Source: Astropecten irregularis
Taxonomy: Eukaryota; Echinodermata; Asteroidea; Paxillosida; Astropectinidae
Assembly: GCA_963971285.1 (NCBI GenBank)
Contig: OZ020252.1
Coordinates: 8,469,662-8,533,661, forward strand
Length of the DNA: 64,000 nt
Reading direction: 5' to 3'
The notes under the pieces are model-generated. The model saw nothing but the letters and a program-made list of their open reading frames with translations. It was not told where the DNA came from and made no database searches. The position numbers and the translations under genes were made by a program. This document shows, one piece after another, positions 1 through 10,595 of the stretch. How positions within the stretch are numbered: the first letter of the stretch is position 1; each line of letters starts with the position of its first letter.

Positions 1-107
1 AACAGGCCAACAATACAAAAACGAATTGACCTGTGGGTCAATGTAAAATATTCGAGCACTTGAAATTACAGCCCTATAAAATCCATTTCAAAGAATTATA
101 CAGCCGA

Positions 108-290
108 TGTTTGCAATACGTTGGCCAATCACAATTCACGGAATTTGTCGTCTGGAAAGTGTCGCGGCAGATTCCCGGCGCGCTTTGTGATTGGCCAACG
201 CGTTGCAAACTCTTCGCGGTGCATTACATACATGCATTTGGAATAGTCCACGTTTCGTTAATTTTATGCCAATTACTATAATTATGTTCA
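108..290. repeat. Fold-back repeat with GTTGGCCAATCACAA arm, copy 1
   Basis: The left arm has GTTGGCCAATCACAA and the right arm TTGTGATTGGCCAACGCG, so the segment folds on itself around an AATTTGTCG centre. A diverged copy lies at 1276-1434. This looks like a short non-autonomous DNA element; I could not fix its ends. Confidence 0.5.
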
Positions 291-300
291 TTAAACAAAA

Positions 301-820
301 ACATGCTAAACCGCCTTTCAAGAATAGTATAACGGAATCAGGCTGCAACTCATAATTATTTGCATATTTTGCCGAATTTGGGTTGCTCAAAAACAGTTTC
401 ACCAAGCTATGAAAGCTAGACGATGACTATATTGCCTATACATAACCTGTTCCACACACAACAAGGTCTTTAGTATCATTTAATATCATGTAGTATCATT
501 CTACATGTATATGCTGTATTAAAAAATACAATGACCGGCTTACGCCGATAAGGCGAAAACAACATTTAATTAACTAATCTACAATTTTAAAAACCTTTTA
601 AAATTTTGATTTGGTAACAAAATACGAGGTAGGAAAAGTATTACAAAGTTATAGGCTATACAATCTAATCCCTTGGCCGCATATACACGTCAAGGATTTT
701 TGTCAATACTTTTTCTTGTAACCGTAAACAACTACTTTTAAGTTCATTTTCTCGAAATCATTCATCCTCTCACCCTATAAGAGTAAGACGTATACAAAGA
801 AAAGCTGACGATGTTATGAG
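301..820 (-). other. 3' flank / probable 3' UTR of sulfotransferase A
   Basis: AT-rich sequence immediately downstream of the gene A stop codon, with no ORF I would support. Read on the minus strand, an ATTAAA hexamer at 565-570 lies about 250 nt past the stop and is the best poly(A) signal candidate. Confidence 0.35.
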
Positions 821-3800
821 TTACTCAAACTCATATTTGAGTCCTGAGCCAGCGAGTTTTTCCCTGCAGACCTCGTCAAACCTCTCATTCTGGGCCACGG
901 TGAAGGAATTCTTCCAGTCTCCAACTTCACCTATATATCAATCAAGCAAGACCAGAAATGAAAGACACATAACGCATGATAAGGAGCTGACAATTAATGA
1001 GGGACTGAAATAAAGTACGAACGGCTTAGGAATAATGTCATGGAATAGGAGTTGGAATTGGAGGAAAACAGCTACTTGCCATCTTCTGTTTTCGTTTTGC
1101 AACTAATACAAAATGATTGCGTTTTAGCCTTTGAGAAAGATGCCACTGAGGGAATGAAACGTCTGCGCTTCCGTTTCTATAAGCATTTCTACAATCTACA
1201 TAATTTTAAGAAAATTGTTTTGGTCGATGAGCAGTTTGAGCTTTGAAGCTGTTTATGCATCACCGTATGCAATTAGTGTTTGCAAGGTGTTGGGACAATC
1301 ACAATGCCCGGAATTTGTCGACCCAATGCGCAACCTGCATGGGGTCGACAGATTTCGCGCAATGTAATTGGCCAACGCGTTTAACTCTTGGAGGCACACT
1401 AACTATTGTATCGCCCGTATAATTATGGTCATGTTGTCACAGCGGAAATAAAAATGTGCGTGGTAGCAGTCAGTGGTAATAATTTATTCAATAAATGGTA
1501 AAATACGCATTAATGAGTGGATAGCATAAAAAATTATGTGACACAATTATAGTAAAAATGGGTCGACGAAATCTCAGGCTGTGGAACGAGCATTGTCAGT
1601 CATAGAACATTTTTGAGGCACTTAAAGGTAGTATCATACTTTGGTTTTTGTCAAAGAAATACAGATTCATAAGCAAAAATATCAAGGAAGATACAGTTAA
1701 AGTCATCTGTGAAATTTTCAGTCCCATACGGTACCTACGTTTTGAGAAAACAGTGAAAAACGGCAACAGTATTTCTTGTCTTTTCTCTTTTATTTTTTGA
1801 TCTTTTAAAAGACCAAAAAGATTTTCGGTAGTTGTTTTACTAATTTCTGGATAAATACACCATTTCAGGCGGAAAAACCTTAACGGTAGGTTTCTACCAG
1901 CATCATCTCCATACCCTGAAAGTTATATATAAATCTGTGAACATTTCTGTTTTGGTCTCTTACCAAAGTATGATACAACCTTTCATGATGAAACTTGCCA
2001 AACCTGCAGCCGATTTCACGAAACTTTACGCCATGGCGTAAGTCCACTTACGCAAAAAGCGTTGCGTATAAAGTAGCGCCACATTTTTATGATCGATTTT
2101 ACGATTTCACGAAACTTACGCCACATTTTAAAGTGGCGTAGGCCTCAGTCATATTTTTACGCCATACATTTTGGCGGGCCGTAAATTACGCAAACATTTT
2201 TAGGTGGCGTAAGTCCGAAAGGTAGTGTCGTAAAACTGGAATTCATATAGTAGTAGTACATGTACATGGAACTGGAACTGTACTTTACACTTAAAATTTC
2301 TTTTGTCATCAGTTTGTAAGACGTCTTTGACGGCACTGACCTTTGCGGAGGAATTTTCCCAAGTTCTCCTTCCCTTTGGGAGCGAATGTCACCAAGATTC
2401 CGTCCTTGTCCGCCTTCTCGTAGGATTTCTTCATCGCGTCCATGCTGCAGTTAGCGACGACGCGGTCCAAAGCCTCCTCGGACAAGACGCAGCCGATATG
2501 GTCTGCCATGGCTATGACTGCCGATCTGGTGTCCTGCAGAATCCAGAAATTAAAGGTATGATTGCTATAAAAGGTCTTCCACAAAACAGCACTCACACTT
2601 TGTCTGATCCATGCAGCATAAAAACTGCATAATACATGAAATAATAAACCTGTGAAAATTTCACGAGATTTCTGAGTCACGAGAAAATAGCGAAACCCCG
2701 ACTCAATTTTATAAAACATAAAGAATGGTTTTGATCTTACCCCGAGATCAAAACTGTTTTCGGTCTTTGTTTTACCAACTTCTGGATACATATACCATTT
2801 CAGGCGGAAATGTGTTAAAGGTAATATCATTCTTTGGTTTTTATCAAAGAAATACAGATTTATGGGCAAAAATATCAAGACAGATACAATAACAGTCATC
2901 TGTGAAAATTTCAGTCCCACTTTTACGGTTGCCCACTTTTTGAGAAAACAGTGAAAAGCAGCCAGAGTATTTCAAAAGATCAAAACAATTTTCGGTCCTT
3001 GTTTTACTAATTTCTGAATACACCATTTTAGGCGGAAATATGTTAATGGTTTGTTTCTATCAGCACCATCTTTGTATCCTGAGAGTAAATCTGTGAACAT
3101 TTCTGTTTGGGTATTATGTTACCAATCCTGTACTTATACCTTTAAGGAACAAATACAAACATGTTTGTTTTGGATGAATTTTCTCCTCCTTTTAATACAG
3201 AATCAAAGGATGCTATATAGTTTGATTTAGGGTCGAGAACTAGAGGTCTATAGCCAACTTTTTACACAGCTATTACGGCTATTGGTGGTGGTCTCAGGTT
3301 GGCCGGTTGGTCTGATGGTCGGTCGGTCGTGAATTTCGAACTCCACGGACGAACACAATTTACGACTTAAAATTATCCCGAACCTTATCGGGAGAAGTGA
3401 AACATACTGACCCTTTTCATGTCTTCGTACTTCAAAAAGAGAAAGTTATCGTCGTGGCGATGTTTCCAGTATGCCAGGTTAAAGTCAAAGAAGTTGCCAC
3501 TTATTGCTGAAACAAAATATATCCCGCAAAATATCATTATAAAAACGGTTCACTACTCAAGACGATAGAGGAATGTGCTTGGATGCATGTCGGTTTACTA
3601 TACATATGCATTACATTAACGGTATAATACATGATTGGTAAAGGTCACAGAACAGCACTCACACTATGTCTGATCCAGCATGTATTATAATACGTTGAAT
3701 GATAACATTATTTTCAGCTCAATCGGACATACGAGAAATAGCGAAAACCTACTCAATGTTTCTTAAAAACATAAAGAATGGGATTTTGATCTTACTTCCA

Positions 3801-6800
3801 GTTACTGTTTTTCGGTCTTTGTTTGACTAATTTCTGGATGAAAACACCATTTTAGGCGGAACTTACGTCAACGGTATGTTTCTATATCTGCATCATCTTC
3901 ATATCCTGAAATTAGGCCTAAACGTAAATCTGTGAACATTTCTGTTTGGGTATGTTCCAAATCCTGTACTCTTTCTATAACGGATAGTGTTTAACGATTG
4001 GTTCAAGCAATTGGGGTAGGATAGGTAATACACGAATCCGACTTGGAATTCATGTTTTCGACCCTGCGGTGTATCGGGGCATTCGGGGACGTACACCCAC
4101 ATAGTTTAAGTCCGGCGGAGCGTAAATTCCTTTGTTCTCAAAGAAAAGGCTGGCGGGTCACCGCAGTAAAGGCAGAGTGGTATGTCGAGCCATGGGATCG
4201 GTGTATTTTTAATAAGGACAAATTACATTAAACAAAATTGACTGAAATAGACAAAAATGCTCACCGTCTTTTGATAGAAAATCTTCAAATGCATCCTCCC
4301 AATTGAAACTGCCAGCGAGCTTCACTAAGAAGCGATGATAAGACGTGAGACAGTCTTTGGGATTCCTTGTCACGTAAATCACCTGCAAGATAACATCATT
4401 ATTCTTCTTTAATAAAAACAAACATCTGATAAAGGCCGTGCTTCCAATAAAGGAACATAACAACTTTTCGATACCCTAATCGGCAGTGTTGGAGTACTCG
4501 TACTCGAGTACAACTCGAGTATACAGACAAATACTCGGCCCGTACTCGATAAAAAGTACTCGGAAATAAAATGTACTTGGCCCGTAGGCCTACTCGATAA
4601 AAAAGTACTCGAAAATAAATGTGTACTTGGCCCGTACTCGATTCCATGTACTTGAATTTTGGGAGTACTTGATCATTTAGTGCAAATTTCATTTTCGTTA
4701 CAATTTCACGGCTGATAATGTTGCCGATTTTTTCCCGACAATGGGAGTATGAAGATCATCGGGAGTTTAGTATCAAATGGAGTAAGCAGCACAGTGTCAT
4801 TTGCAAGGTTTGAAAAACATTAATTTCTGAGAAGAGTGGCACAACATGATCAACATCCAATTATAAACATCTTTGCGAAACAAAATGCATTTTTTTGCAC
4901 TGTGCGTTGGTACTGTACTCGGACGTGGACTCGGACTTTGGTACTCGGACTCGATACTTAGGACATGGACTCGACAGCAATGTACTCGGACTCGGCCCAG
5001 TACTCAGACCTTGAAGTACTCGGAGTACTCTGTGCTCGGATCTGAGGACTCCTGCACTCCAACACTGCTAATCGGTTGAAGTTTCGTAAAAGAAAATGGC
5101 CACGGTTTTATCCTCCAAGATGATGCTGGATGACATCAATGCAAGATCTATTCATTGATCTCTTATTCATGAACATTATCTAAGAATGCGGACATACAAG
5201 CTAAACAGAAAACTACTGACTTTTCTTGTTTGCAATAATAATTTGTCAGTCTGCACCTTAGCTTTGTTCTGGAGCACTGCTTGGGGTATTATATGTTCCG
5301 GCAAATGAGTTGGGAGTACACGGCGTGATGTGATGCTTTCCACTGCCTTGTGGGCGGGGATGGGTGGTCCCTGGGATGGGGGCATGCTCATCTCCAGACC
5401 GCCGAACTGCATCTTCTCCTTGCGGTCAATCTTCTCTGGGTAACCGTCAGCAAGTATCAAATAGATCATCTCCATGGTCCAGTGGGTACCTGGTTAGAAA
5501 CAAGTCGACTTCTGAAATGCCTTTTGTGTTTTATATTTTATGATGATTTCAAATATTCAAGGTCCAAAATGATGGACTACTTCTTGATCAATCATGGAGG
5601 ACCAGTCAGTCTGTTGTGTGTGGAACTTCAAAATGATAACATGCTTTATATGAGATCAAACTGTATACACCGATCCGACAGCGCGACCATAGGAAACATC
5701 CGCCCTTACTGCAGTGTCCCCGCCCGTATTTTGTCCGGCAAAAAAATAATTTACGTCCGCCGCACTCTTTAATTGCAGGGTGTACGTCCCATGATAAGTG
5801 GACATACACCCTGCGGCGGACGTAAATTCTTTTGTTGCCGGACAAAATATGGGCGGGATGGCGGGTGTTTCCTACCTCCATGGTCGCGCCGTCGTATCGG
5901 TGTATAGGGCTACTACATGGGAAAAACGACATGCAGTTGCAGATTATTTCGATGAAAGAAACGTATCGCTAGACGTTGATTTTCTTGGTTTTTTTTATTT
6001 CATGATTGATAGAGATCGACAGAAGCAACGGCTGGTATCTGATCAGTGCTCGATCTGATGTCGACACATCAAAGATGGCGGACTGGGAATCGGGAAAAGG
6101 AAACAATTTAAAGTCCTTATTTTCTCTTTTTCTCTCTCTTATTTTTGGCATGATTCTTAACTAAAATCCGCAAACTTACTCTACTGCATTGCGACCTCTT
6201 AATGGCGCACAAATTGGAATCGGCCGAATTGGCGTGGGTAGAGAAAGAGAACGAATCCGTTCTTCGTATTAAAGGTAATATCATACTTTGGTTTTTGTCA
6301 AAGAAATACAGATTTCTGGGCAAAAATATCAAGACAGATACAATAACAGTCATCTGTGAAAATTTCAGTCCCATACGGTGCTCACTTTTTGTGAAAATTG
6401 TGAAAAACGGCCACAGTATTTCTTAAGCCTTTTCTCTTTTATTTTTGATATTTTAAAAGATCAAAAAGATTTTTGGTCGCTGTTTTACTAATTTCTGGAT
6501 AAATACAGCATTTCAGGCGGAATAATATAATGTTAAATGTATGTTTCTACCACCACCATCTTCATACCTTGTAATAAAGTTATATCGGTAAATCTGTGAA
6601 CATTTCTGTTTTGGTTTCTTACCAAAGTATGATACTACCTTTAAACACTTACCGCATTTGGGGTACGTGACGACGAAGATGTCGTCATCCCGCACTGCAA
6701 ACGTCTCCATGGCTTCCATGTTCTTGAGGGGGGTCACCACCGATTGAAACTTGACGCCTTTGTAGGTGTACGTCATTGACATCATCATCTTTATTTTCTC

Positions 6801-6872
6801 CGGCGTCATCGGGCCCGGTCCCCCGAATTCGGGACCTGATGGGGGCATCTGAGGAGCACTGTCGCTGGACAT
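821..6872 (-). CDS. Cytosolic sulfotransferase A (SULT1-like), six coding exons, complete
   Basis: Transfers sulfate from PAPS to a small hydroxyl or amine acceptor in the cytosol; the substrate cannot be predicted. Exons in transcript order: 6653-6872, 5257-5489, 4265-4382, 3412-3506, 2341-2533, 821-930. All borders are GT/AG, phases agree, and the total is 969 nt (322 aa), near the family's usual 290-300 aa plus a Gly/Pro/Met-rich N-terminal extension (residues 1-30). Motifs: 5'-phosphosulfate loop TYPKCGTHW (69-77); catalytic His135 in LPTHLP, with Pro where vertebrate SULTs usually have Lys; 3'-phosphate pair Arg157 and Ser165 in [18 protein letters not shown] (285-293); dimer motif [10 protein letters not shown] (293-302), which fits KxxxTVxxxE. 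The 95-nt exon matches the size of the equivalent vertebrate SULT exon. The start ATG has A at -3. Introns are packed with MITEs, two of them almost at splice sites. Tandem paralogue of gene B. Confidence 0.9.
1276..1434. repeat. Fold-back repeat with GGCCAA arm, copy 2
   Basis: Shares the order of motifs of 108-290 (TTTGCAA, a CAATCACAA stretch, GGAATTTGTCGA, then ATTGGCCAACGCGTT) but is more diverged. It lies in the last intron of sulfotransferase A. Confidence 0.45.
1622..1984 (+). mobile_element. MITE-1 copy (TTAA-flanked, AAGGTAGTATCATACTTTGG terminus)
   Basis: Begins TTAAAGGTAGTATCATAC and ends with the inverted CCAAAGTATGATACAACC; about 360 bp with a central palindrome around GATCTTTTAAAAGATC. 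The right-hand TTAA has decayed to TTCA. Non-autonomous; TTAA targets are known for the piggyBac and Kolobok superfamilies. In the last intron of sulfotransferase A. Confidence 0.8.
2008..2245. repeat. Cluster of TTACGCCA / TGGCGTAAG inverted motifs
   Basis: TTACGCCA or TTACGCAA and their complement TGGCGTAA recur about ten times in 240 bp, with the phrase GATTTCACGAAACTT appearing twice. Probably a small fold-back element or tandem array of one. Last intron of sulfotransferase A. Confidence 0.45.
2550..3145 (+). mobile_element. MITE-2 copy containing a MITE-1 left half (chimeric)
   Basis: TTAA at 2550 is followed by a diverged MITE-2 terminus, and the element ends with a MITE-2-like right end and TTAA at 3142-3145. 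From about 2815 the sequence becomes the left half of MITE-1 (TTAAAGGTAATATCATTC), including the CATCTGTGAAAATTTCAGTCC block. It lies in intron 4 of sulfotransferase A; its lower edge is only 16 nt from the 3' splice site of exon 5 (exon begins at 2533). Confidence 0.65.
3616..3985 (+). mobile_element. MITE-2 copy
   Basis: Begins TTAACGGTATAATACATGAT, continues with TTGGTAAAGGTCACAG and CACTCACACTATGTCTGATCC, and ends near AATCCTGTACTCTTTCTATA. The right terminus is eroded. Lies in intron 3 of sulfotransferase A. Confidence 0.7.
4071..4207. repeat. Fold-back MITE with GTGTATCGG termini, small copy
   Basis: Starts GGTGTATCGGGGC and ends near GATCGGTGTA. Internal phrases (GGCGGAGCGTAAATTCCTTTG and ACGTACACCC) match the larger copy at 5672-5908 two introns away. 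Confidence 0.5.
4484..5067 (+). mobile_element. hAT-type non-autonomous element with 8-bp target duplication
   Basis: Left end CAGTGTTGGAGTACTCG, right end CTCCAACACTG. The perfect 8-bp duplication CTAATCGG lies at 4476-4483 and 5068-5075. CAGTG-type ends with 8-bp duplications are established hAT hallmarks. Both flanks of the element are built from degenerate TACTCG / CTCGG repeats; the central 4720-4880 is unique. A second, inverted and truncated copy is at 63170-63376. In intron 2 of sulfotransferase A. Confidence 0.85.
5672..5908. mobile_element. Fold-back MITE with near-complete inverted arms
   Basis: Arms of about 110 bp (5672-5790 and 5802-5908) flank the short loop CATGATAAGTGG. Ends read TATACACCGATCCGACAGCG and CGCGCCGTCGTATCGGTGTA. 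Lies in intron 1 of sulfotransferase A; related to 4071-4207. Confidence 0.7.
6269..6644 (+). mobile_element. MITE-1 copy abutting the exon 1 splice donor of sulfotransferase A
   Basis: Both TTAA flanks are intact (6269-6272 and 6641-6644), with termini AAGGTAATATCATACTTTGG and CCAAAGTATGATACTACC. On the minus strand the donor GT of exon 1 is at 6652-6651, so the element starts after only about 8 nt of original intron. Confidence 0.85.
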
Positions 6873-6915
6873 ACTTGGGTCTGGGTGTGTGGGTGTGTGG
6901 ATGGGCGATTACAGT
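6873..6915 (-). other. Probable 5' UTR part of sulfotransferase A exon 1
   Basis: On the minus strand a long pyrimidine tract ends CCTCCTCCTAG at 6916, a strong acceptor 43 nt before the ATG. This implies an untranslated upstream exon that I could not locate. Alternatively the leader is unspliced. Confidence 0.35.
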
Positions 6916-7181
6916 CTAGGAGGAGGGGGCCAGGGAGCCGGGGAGGGGTAAAAAAAGAATTGTCTTAACGTGCATCATACGGGTTCTAACGACATGCCAT
7001 TTCTTCTATATAAAACAATGAGCTGGAACAGATTTTTCAGGCTCATGACGACGCATAACCTATAAGTGTCCGTATATTCCACAGGATTCCGTTGGTCGCA
7101 TGTTGTGAAACATCTTGAACGGGTCCGTGAGAAAACAGTAATGGCCTATTATCGTGATCGAAAACTGTTCCACACTATTCC

Positions 7182-7338
7182 GGCGTGGCGGTCTCAGCTG
7201 TCTCCTGGTCTCAGCTGTCCCCCGTGACGTAACCGGACATAGCGATTGTATACGCAGGAATGGCATGGCCATTTTCACCATTAATTGGCGGGGGACAGCT
7301 GAGACCGGGACGGGAGACAGCTCAGACTGCCACATTGG
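7182..7338. repeat. Fold-back MITE with GTGGCGGTCTCAGCTGTC arm
   Basis: The left arm (GGCGGTCTCAGCTGTCTCC, then GGTCTCAGCTGTCCCCCG) is repeated inverted on the right (GGGGGACAGCTGAGACC, then GGGAGACAGCTCAGACTGCC). About 155 bp, between sulfotransferases A and B. Confidence 0.65.
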
Positions 7339-7493
7339 GTCTCGATCGATGATCCTTATATTCGGTCCTTGTTAAATCCTAATTTGTTGGGGAAGCTTCA
7401 TGAACGCACCATTACGTGACATATTCCATTATTGTTCATTTAGACAAAAGTCCGCACTTGTGAAATCGAAACTTGCGAAATGCTTTTTATAAA

Positions 7494-8005
7494 GGCGTAA
7501 TACAGTTATGATTGGTAAAGCCCCATGTTATTGTTACATGAGATAATAAAGCTGTGAACATTTTGAGTTCAATCAGACATCCGTGTCACGAGAAAATACC
7601 TATAAAACCCAACTCATTTTTTTTTTATAAAACATAAAGAATGGTTTTGATCTTACCCAGAGATCAAAACTGCTTTCGGTCTTTGTTTTTCTCATTTGTG
7701 AACAAAATACCATTCCGGGCTAAATATTTTAACAATTACCATTTGTATTGCGCGTTCTTCATGACAATGATCGATCGCGCATTACATAAAATTCAATTAA
7801 AATTACTTAAAAACAAACTGGCAACGACGAGTAAGTCTACAACTTCAAAATGTCATAAAGGCTAAACTATAAACTAAGTTAAAACTTATAGAGAGAAATA
7901 ATTCAAAGTTATTTAAGTTAACGGCATGTTTCTACCAGCATCTTCATACCCTGAAAGTTATGAAACATTTCTGTTTGTACAAATCCTGTACTGTGCATTT
8001 TAAAA
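7494..8005 (+). mobile_element. MITE-2 copy with internal AT-rich insertion
   Basis: Decayed left end (ACAGTTATGATTGGTAAAG), conserved core (AACATAAAGAATGGTTTTGATC) and right part (ACGGCATGTTTCTACCAGC). Around 7720-7915 there is about 190 bp of AT-rich sequence not found in the other copies. Confidence 0.6.
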
Positions 8006-9925
8006 ACGCAACGCAATACCTTTGTGTCTGAGGATTCACATTTGATTGCAGTACGATGTGCATGAATCAGCGATATTGTGACGTAATTGTATTAATATGT
8101 ATACACCAAGTCGCATTATGATAATAGAAAAAGTAAACACGATTCTTATAGGGCAATCAAGCTGACTCATCGCACTTTGAGCATTCCGATGAAAAGGTAT
8201 ATGGCTGCGCTGTACACACAATGTATGAAAGTCAGTTGCTCAGTTTTGCAGAGAGCTAATTATACTCCTCCGATATCGCCTAGGCCTAACCTTTACTTAA
8301 ATTGATGGAGTTGTAGATCATATTGGACCATCAGGGTGCACCCAAGTAAATAGTCCCAAAATCCGTCCGCCGAGCTCATTAATAAAAGTTTAAGCATGCA
8401 CTCAATATATTATAAATGAGAGAGTTCTGAGAGCTATGAAACTGAGGGATTGAAGAAATATGGCACTGGACCTTCTGCCTGGACTCTGGGCTTCCATTTG
8501 TGGCCATTTGTGATGCAATTGGATGAGACAGTGGGTCTATTTCAGCCGCTTTGCAGAGGGATGTTTTTTTGAAAATGGCTTCTTTGACTGGAGTGATGGA
8601 GTGTTTTAGGGATGGTCAGCAGAGAATGAGTATATCTCAAACATTCAATGGTCAAACCACCATAAAATGAAAAGAAAATGAAAGGTGACATGTTCATCAT
8701 CATTTTTCTGTGCAACTTGAACAGCTGTGAGAGTTCGGAGTATTTTTTAAATGTTTGCCCAATCCGGCCCTCCAATCCAGTATTGTTTATGGCATGTGCT
8801 GCGTGATTATATATTTCTTTTCGTTGGTAGTTCAGCCCATCTTGTGCATGTGCCAGACAGAAACTTATAAGCACTGCTGACCATGCCCATAAAGCTATAT
8901 TAAAATCAATTTTAATATCTAGCTCTATGACCGTGCCATACCTTTAGTAGGCCTATACCTGACATTCCTTGCATGCGTTTTCAGTCAAATTCTAATTCTA
9001 TACTGTATTTTATTAATTCACTTCAATTGATATCGACCATAGGCAAGCAGCCTTGGTTAAAAAAAACTTCGGCTTTGTCCGTTTGTTGTTTTATTCCTAC
9101 ATGGTTGCACAATACTATAGCTGTTCCCGCACAGAAAGGCATCTATTGTTGTAGGAGTGTTCCATTTTTGTCCACGTTGGCGTTCGGGGCGGATTTGATC
9201 GGAGTGCCCACTGTGTACACACTGGTGCCACGGTAGAAGGCTCCGTGCAATGTAGGCCTATGTGGTCAAAAGGGGCCGGATTTTATGGGCATTTTCTACT
9301 ATTAGTAAGTCAGTATAATCATGGACCTCCATGGTATAATAATTATCGTGGTAACGGTCCCATATAACACGGAAAATGTTTTATTACTTTGCGCACAGCC
9401 CCTTAATATACTGCATTGCTGTATCAACTTAATAGCGCTAACTTAGTCAAGAAATATATACACTGTACTCACCAACTTGTTCGAAGTAAGCACTCCGTAT
9501 CGAAGAGCACTGCTTTCAATGGCGAGTTCTAGTTGTGAATGATGATTGACCTTCAAATACGAACTGGCTATGATATTATGCCCACTGGAGCATACAAACA
9601 GTGTGTCACCTTATGTCAATATTGTTACGCTTAGGGTAGCACTTCACAGGGACGGATAACTATGGGCCCCATATCCGTGCATCAACCATGGAGGTAGAAA
9701 TAGACTACCTCCATGCATCAACCAACGTACATCGCGGGCACGCCCACGTCGGCCGGTGGCACTGACGTGGCCCATGATGGATGGGGGCGTCCTTGCTTCT
9801 TGAGAGGTGGGGAACCACGCAAAATGGACCGAAATTACTATAGAAGGAATCATCGATGGATAATTATATAACATTTTGATTCGCAAAACTCACGTTTGCA
9901 GATACTAATTGATCGTTAATTGCGC
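8006..9925. other. Intergenic stretch between the sulfotransferases
   Basis: No recognisable gene apart from the doubtful reading frame at 8542-8907. A hairpin at 9680-9720 uses the ACCATGGAGGTAG / CTACCTCCATG motif, which recurs at 45118-45172, so it is a short dispersed palindrome. Confidence 0.5.
8542..8907 (-). CDS. Unidentified reading frame with two hydrophobic segments (possible exon or relic)
   Basis: The frame is open from about 8907, downstream of an in-frame stop, to a stop at 8542; the first ATG is at 8874. It has a hydrophobic segment around IALWAWSAVLISFCLAHA, a polar stretch rich in His, Asn and Lys, and a second hydrophobic run NMSPFIFFSFYGG. The order resembles the last two helices of a multi-pass receptor (insect/echinoderm gustatory-receptor type), but I see no diagnostic motif. 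It could be an exon, a decayed receptor gene or chance. I do not assign a function. Confidence 0.22.
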   Translation of the reverse strand, partial: DFNIALWAWSAVLISFCLAHAQDGLNYQRKEIYNHAAHAINNTGLEGRIGQTFKKYSELSQLFKLHRKMMMNMSPFIFFSFYGGLTIECLRYTHSLLTIPKTLHHSSQRSHFQKNIPLQSG

Positions 9926-10173
9926 CTTTGGTTTCACAGCTCGAGCTGCTTAGCACAAAAACTTGCTAAGCATGACATTTCTGTCTTAATAAAATAATAG
10001 GGTTAACAACCAAATTTCATGTGTTGTGTATCGCTTGTGATTGTTCTTTGGCTGTTGTTCACTGACAATGAACATCAAATGGAATTTTTAACGGTGGTTT
10101 GTTTTATTGGGCAAGACATTTCTGTGCTAAGCAACTTTTTGTGCTTATAGTGGCGCCATGAAATTGGCCTAAT
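9926..10173 (+). mobile_element. MITE-3 copy (GCTGCTTAGCACAAAAA type)
   Basis: Ends read TTTCACAGCTCGAGCTGCTTAG and GGCGCCATGAAATTGGCC; the centre contains GTGTTGTGTATCGCTTGTG. The same roughly 230-bp unit is at 30992-31218, 57134-57364 and, diverged, 62914-63143. It has imperfect terminal inverted repeats of type GGGGCCAATTTCAT and no coding capacity. Confidence 0.75.
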
Positions 10174-10277
10174 GTCCTAATGGGTGTTTTTTTTTCTGGG
10201 GGGGGGGGGGGGTGTTGTTCTGGTAAAAAAATATAACTGTACCGCACGAAACATTGGAAAAGATTCAAACCACACTG

Positions 10278-10595
10278 TTAAAGGTAGTATCATACTTTGG
10301 TTTTTACCAAAGAAATACAGATGTTCCACATGGGCAAAAATATCAAGACAGATACAGTAACAGTCATCTGTGAAAATTTCAGTCCCATATGGTGCCCACT
10401 TTTTGAGAAAACAGTGAAAAACAGCCACAGTATTTCTTAAGTCTTTTCTCTTTAATTTGTGATCTTTTAAAATATCAAAAAGATTTTCGGTCGTTGTTTT
10501 ACTCATTTCTGGATAAATACACCATTTTAGGCGAAAACATTTCAACGGTATGTTTCTACCACCATCATCTTCATACCCTGTCATACTACCTTTAA
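10278..10595 (+). mobile_element. MITE-1 copy, right end shortened
   Basis: TTAA at 10278-10281 and 10592-10595. The left half is intact; the right half jumps from CTTCATACCCTG directly to TCATACTACC, so about 50 bp before the terminus are deleted. A 135-codon minus frame here is only MITE sequence. Confidence 0.8.

Noticed and set aside
2309..2920. 203-codon minus ORF as one protein
   Set aside because: Only the part at 2341-2533 is an exon of sulfotransferase A; the rest is MITE-1/MITE-2 sequence read through.
10177..10584. 135-codon minus ORF
   Set aside because: It translates MITE-1; the same peptide recurs at every MITE-1 copy (for example near 11662-12096 and 16872-17162).
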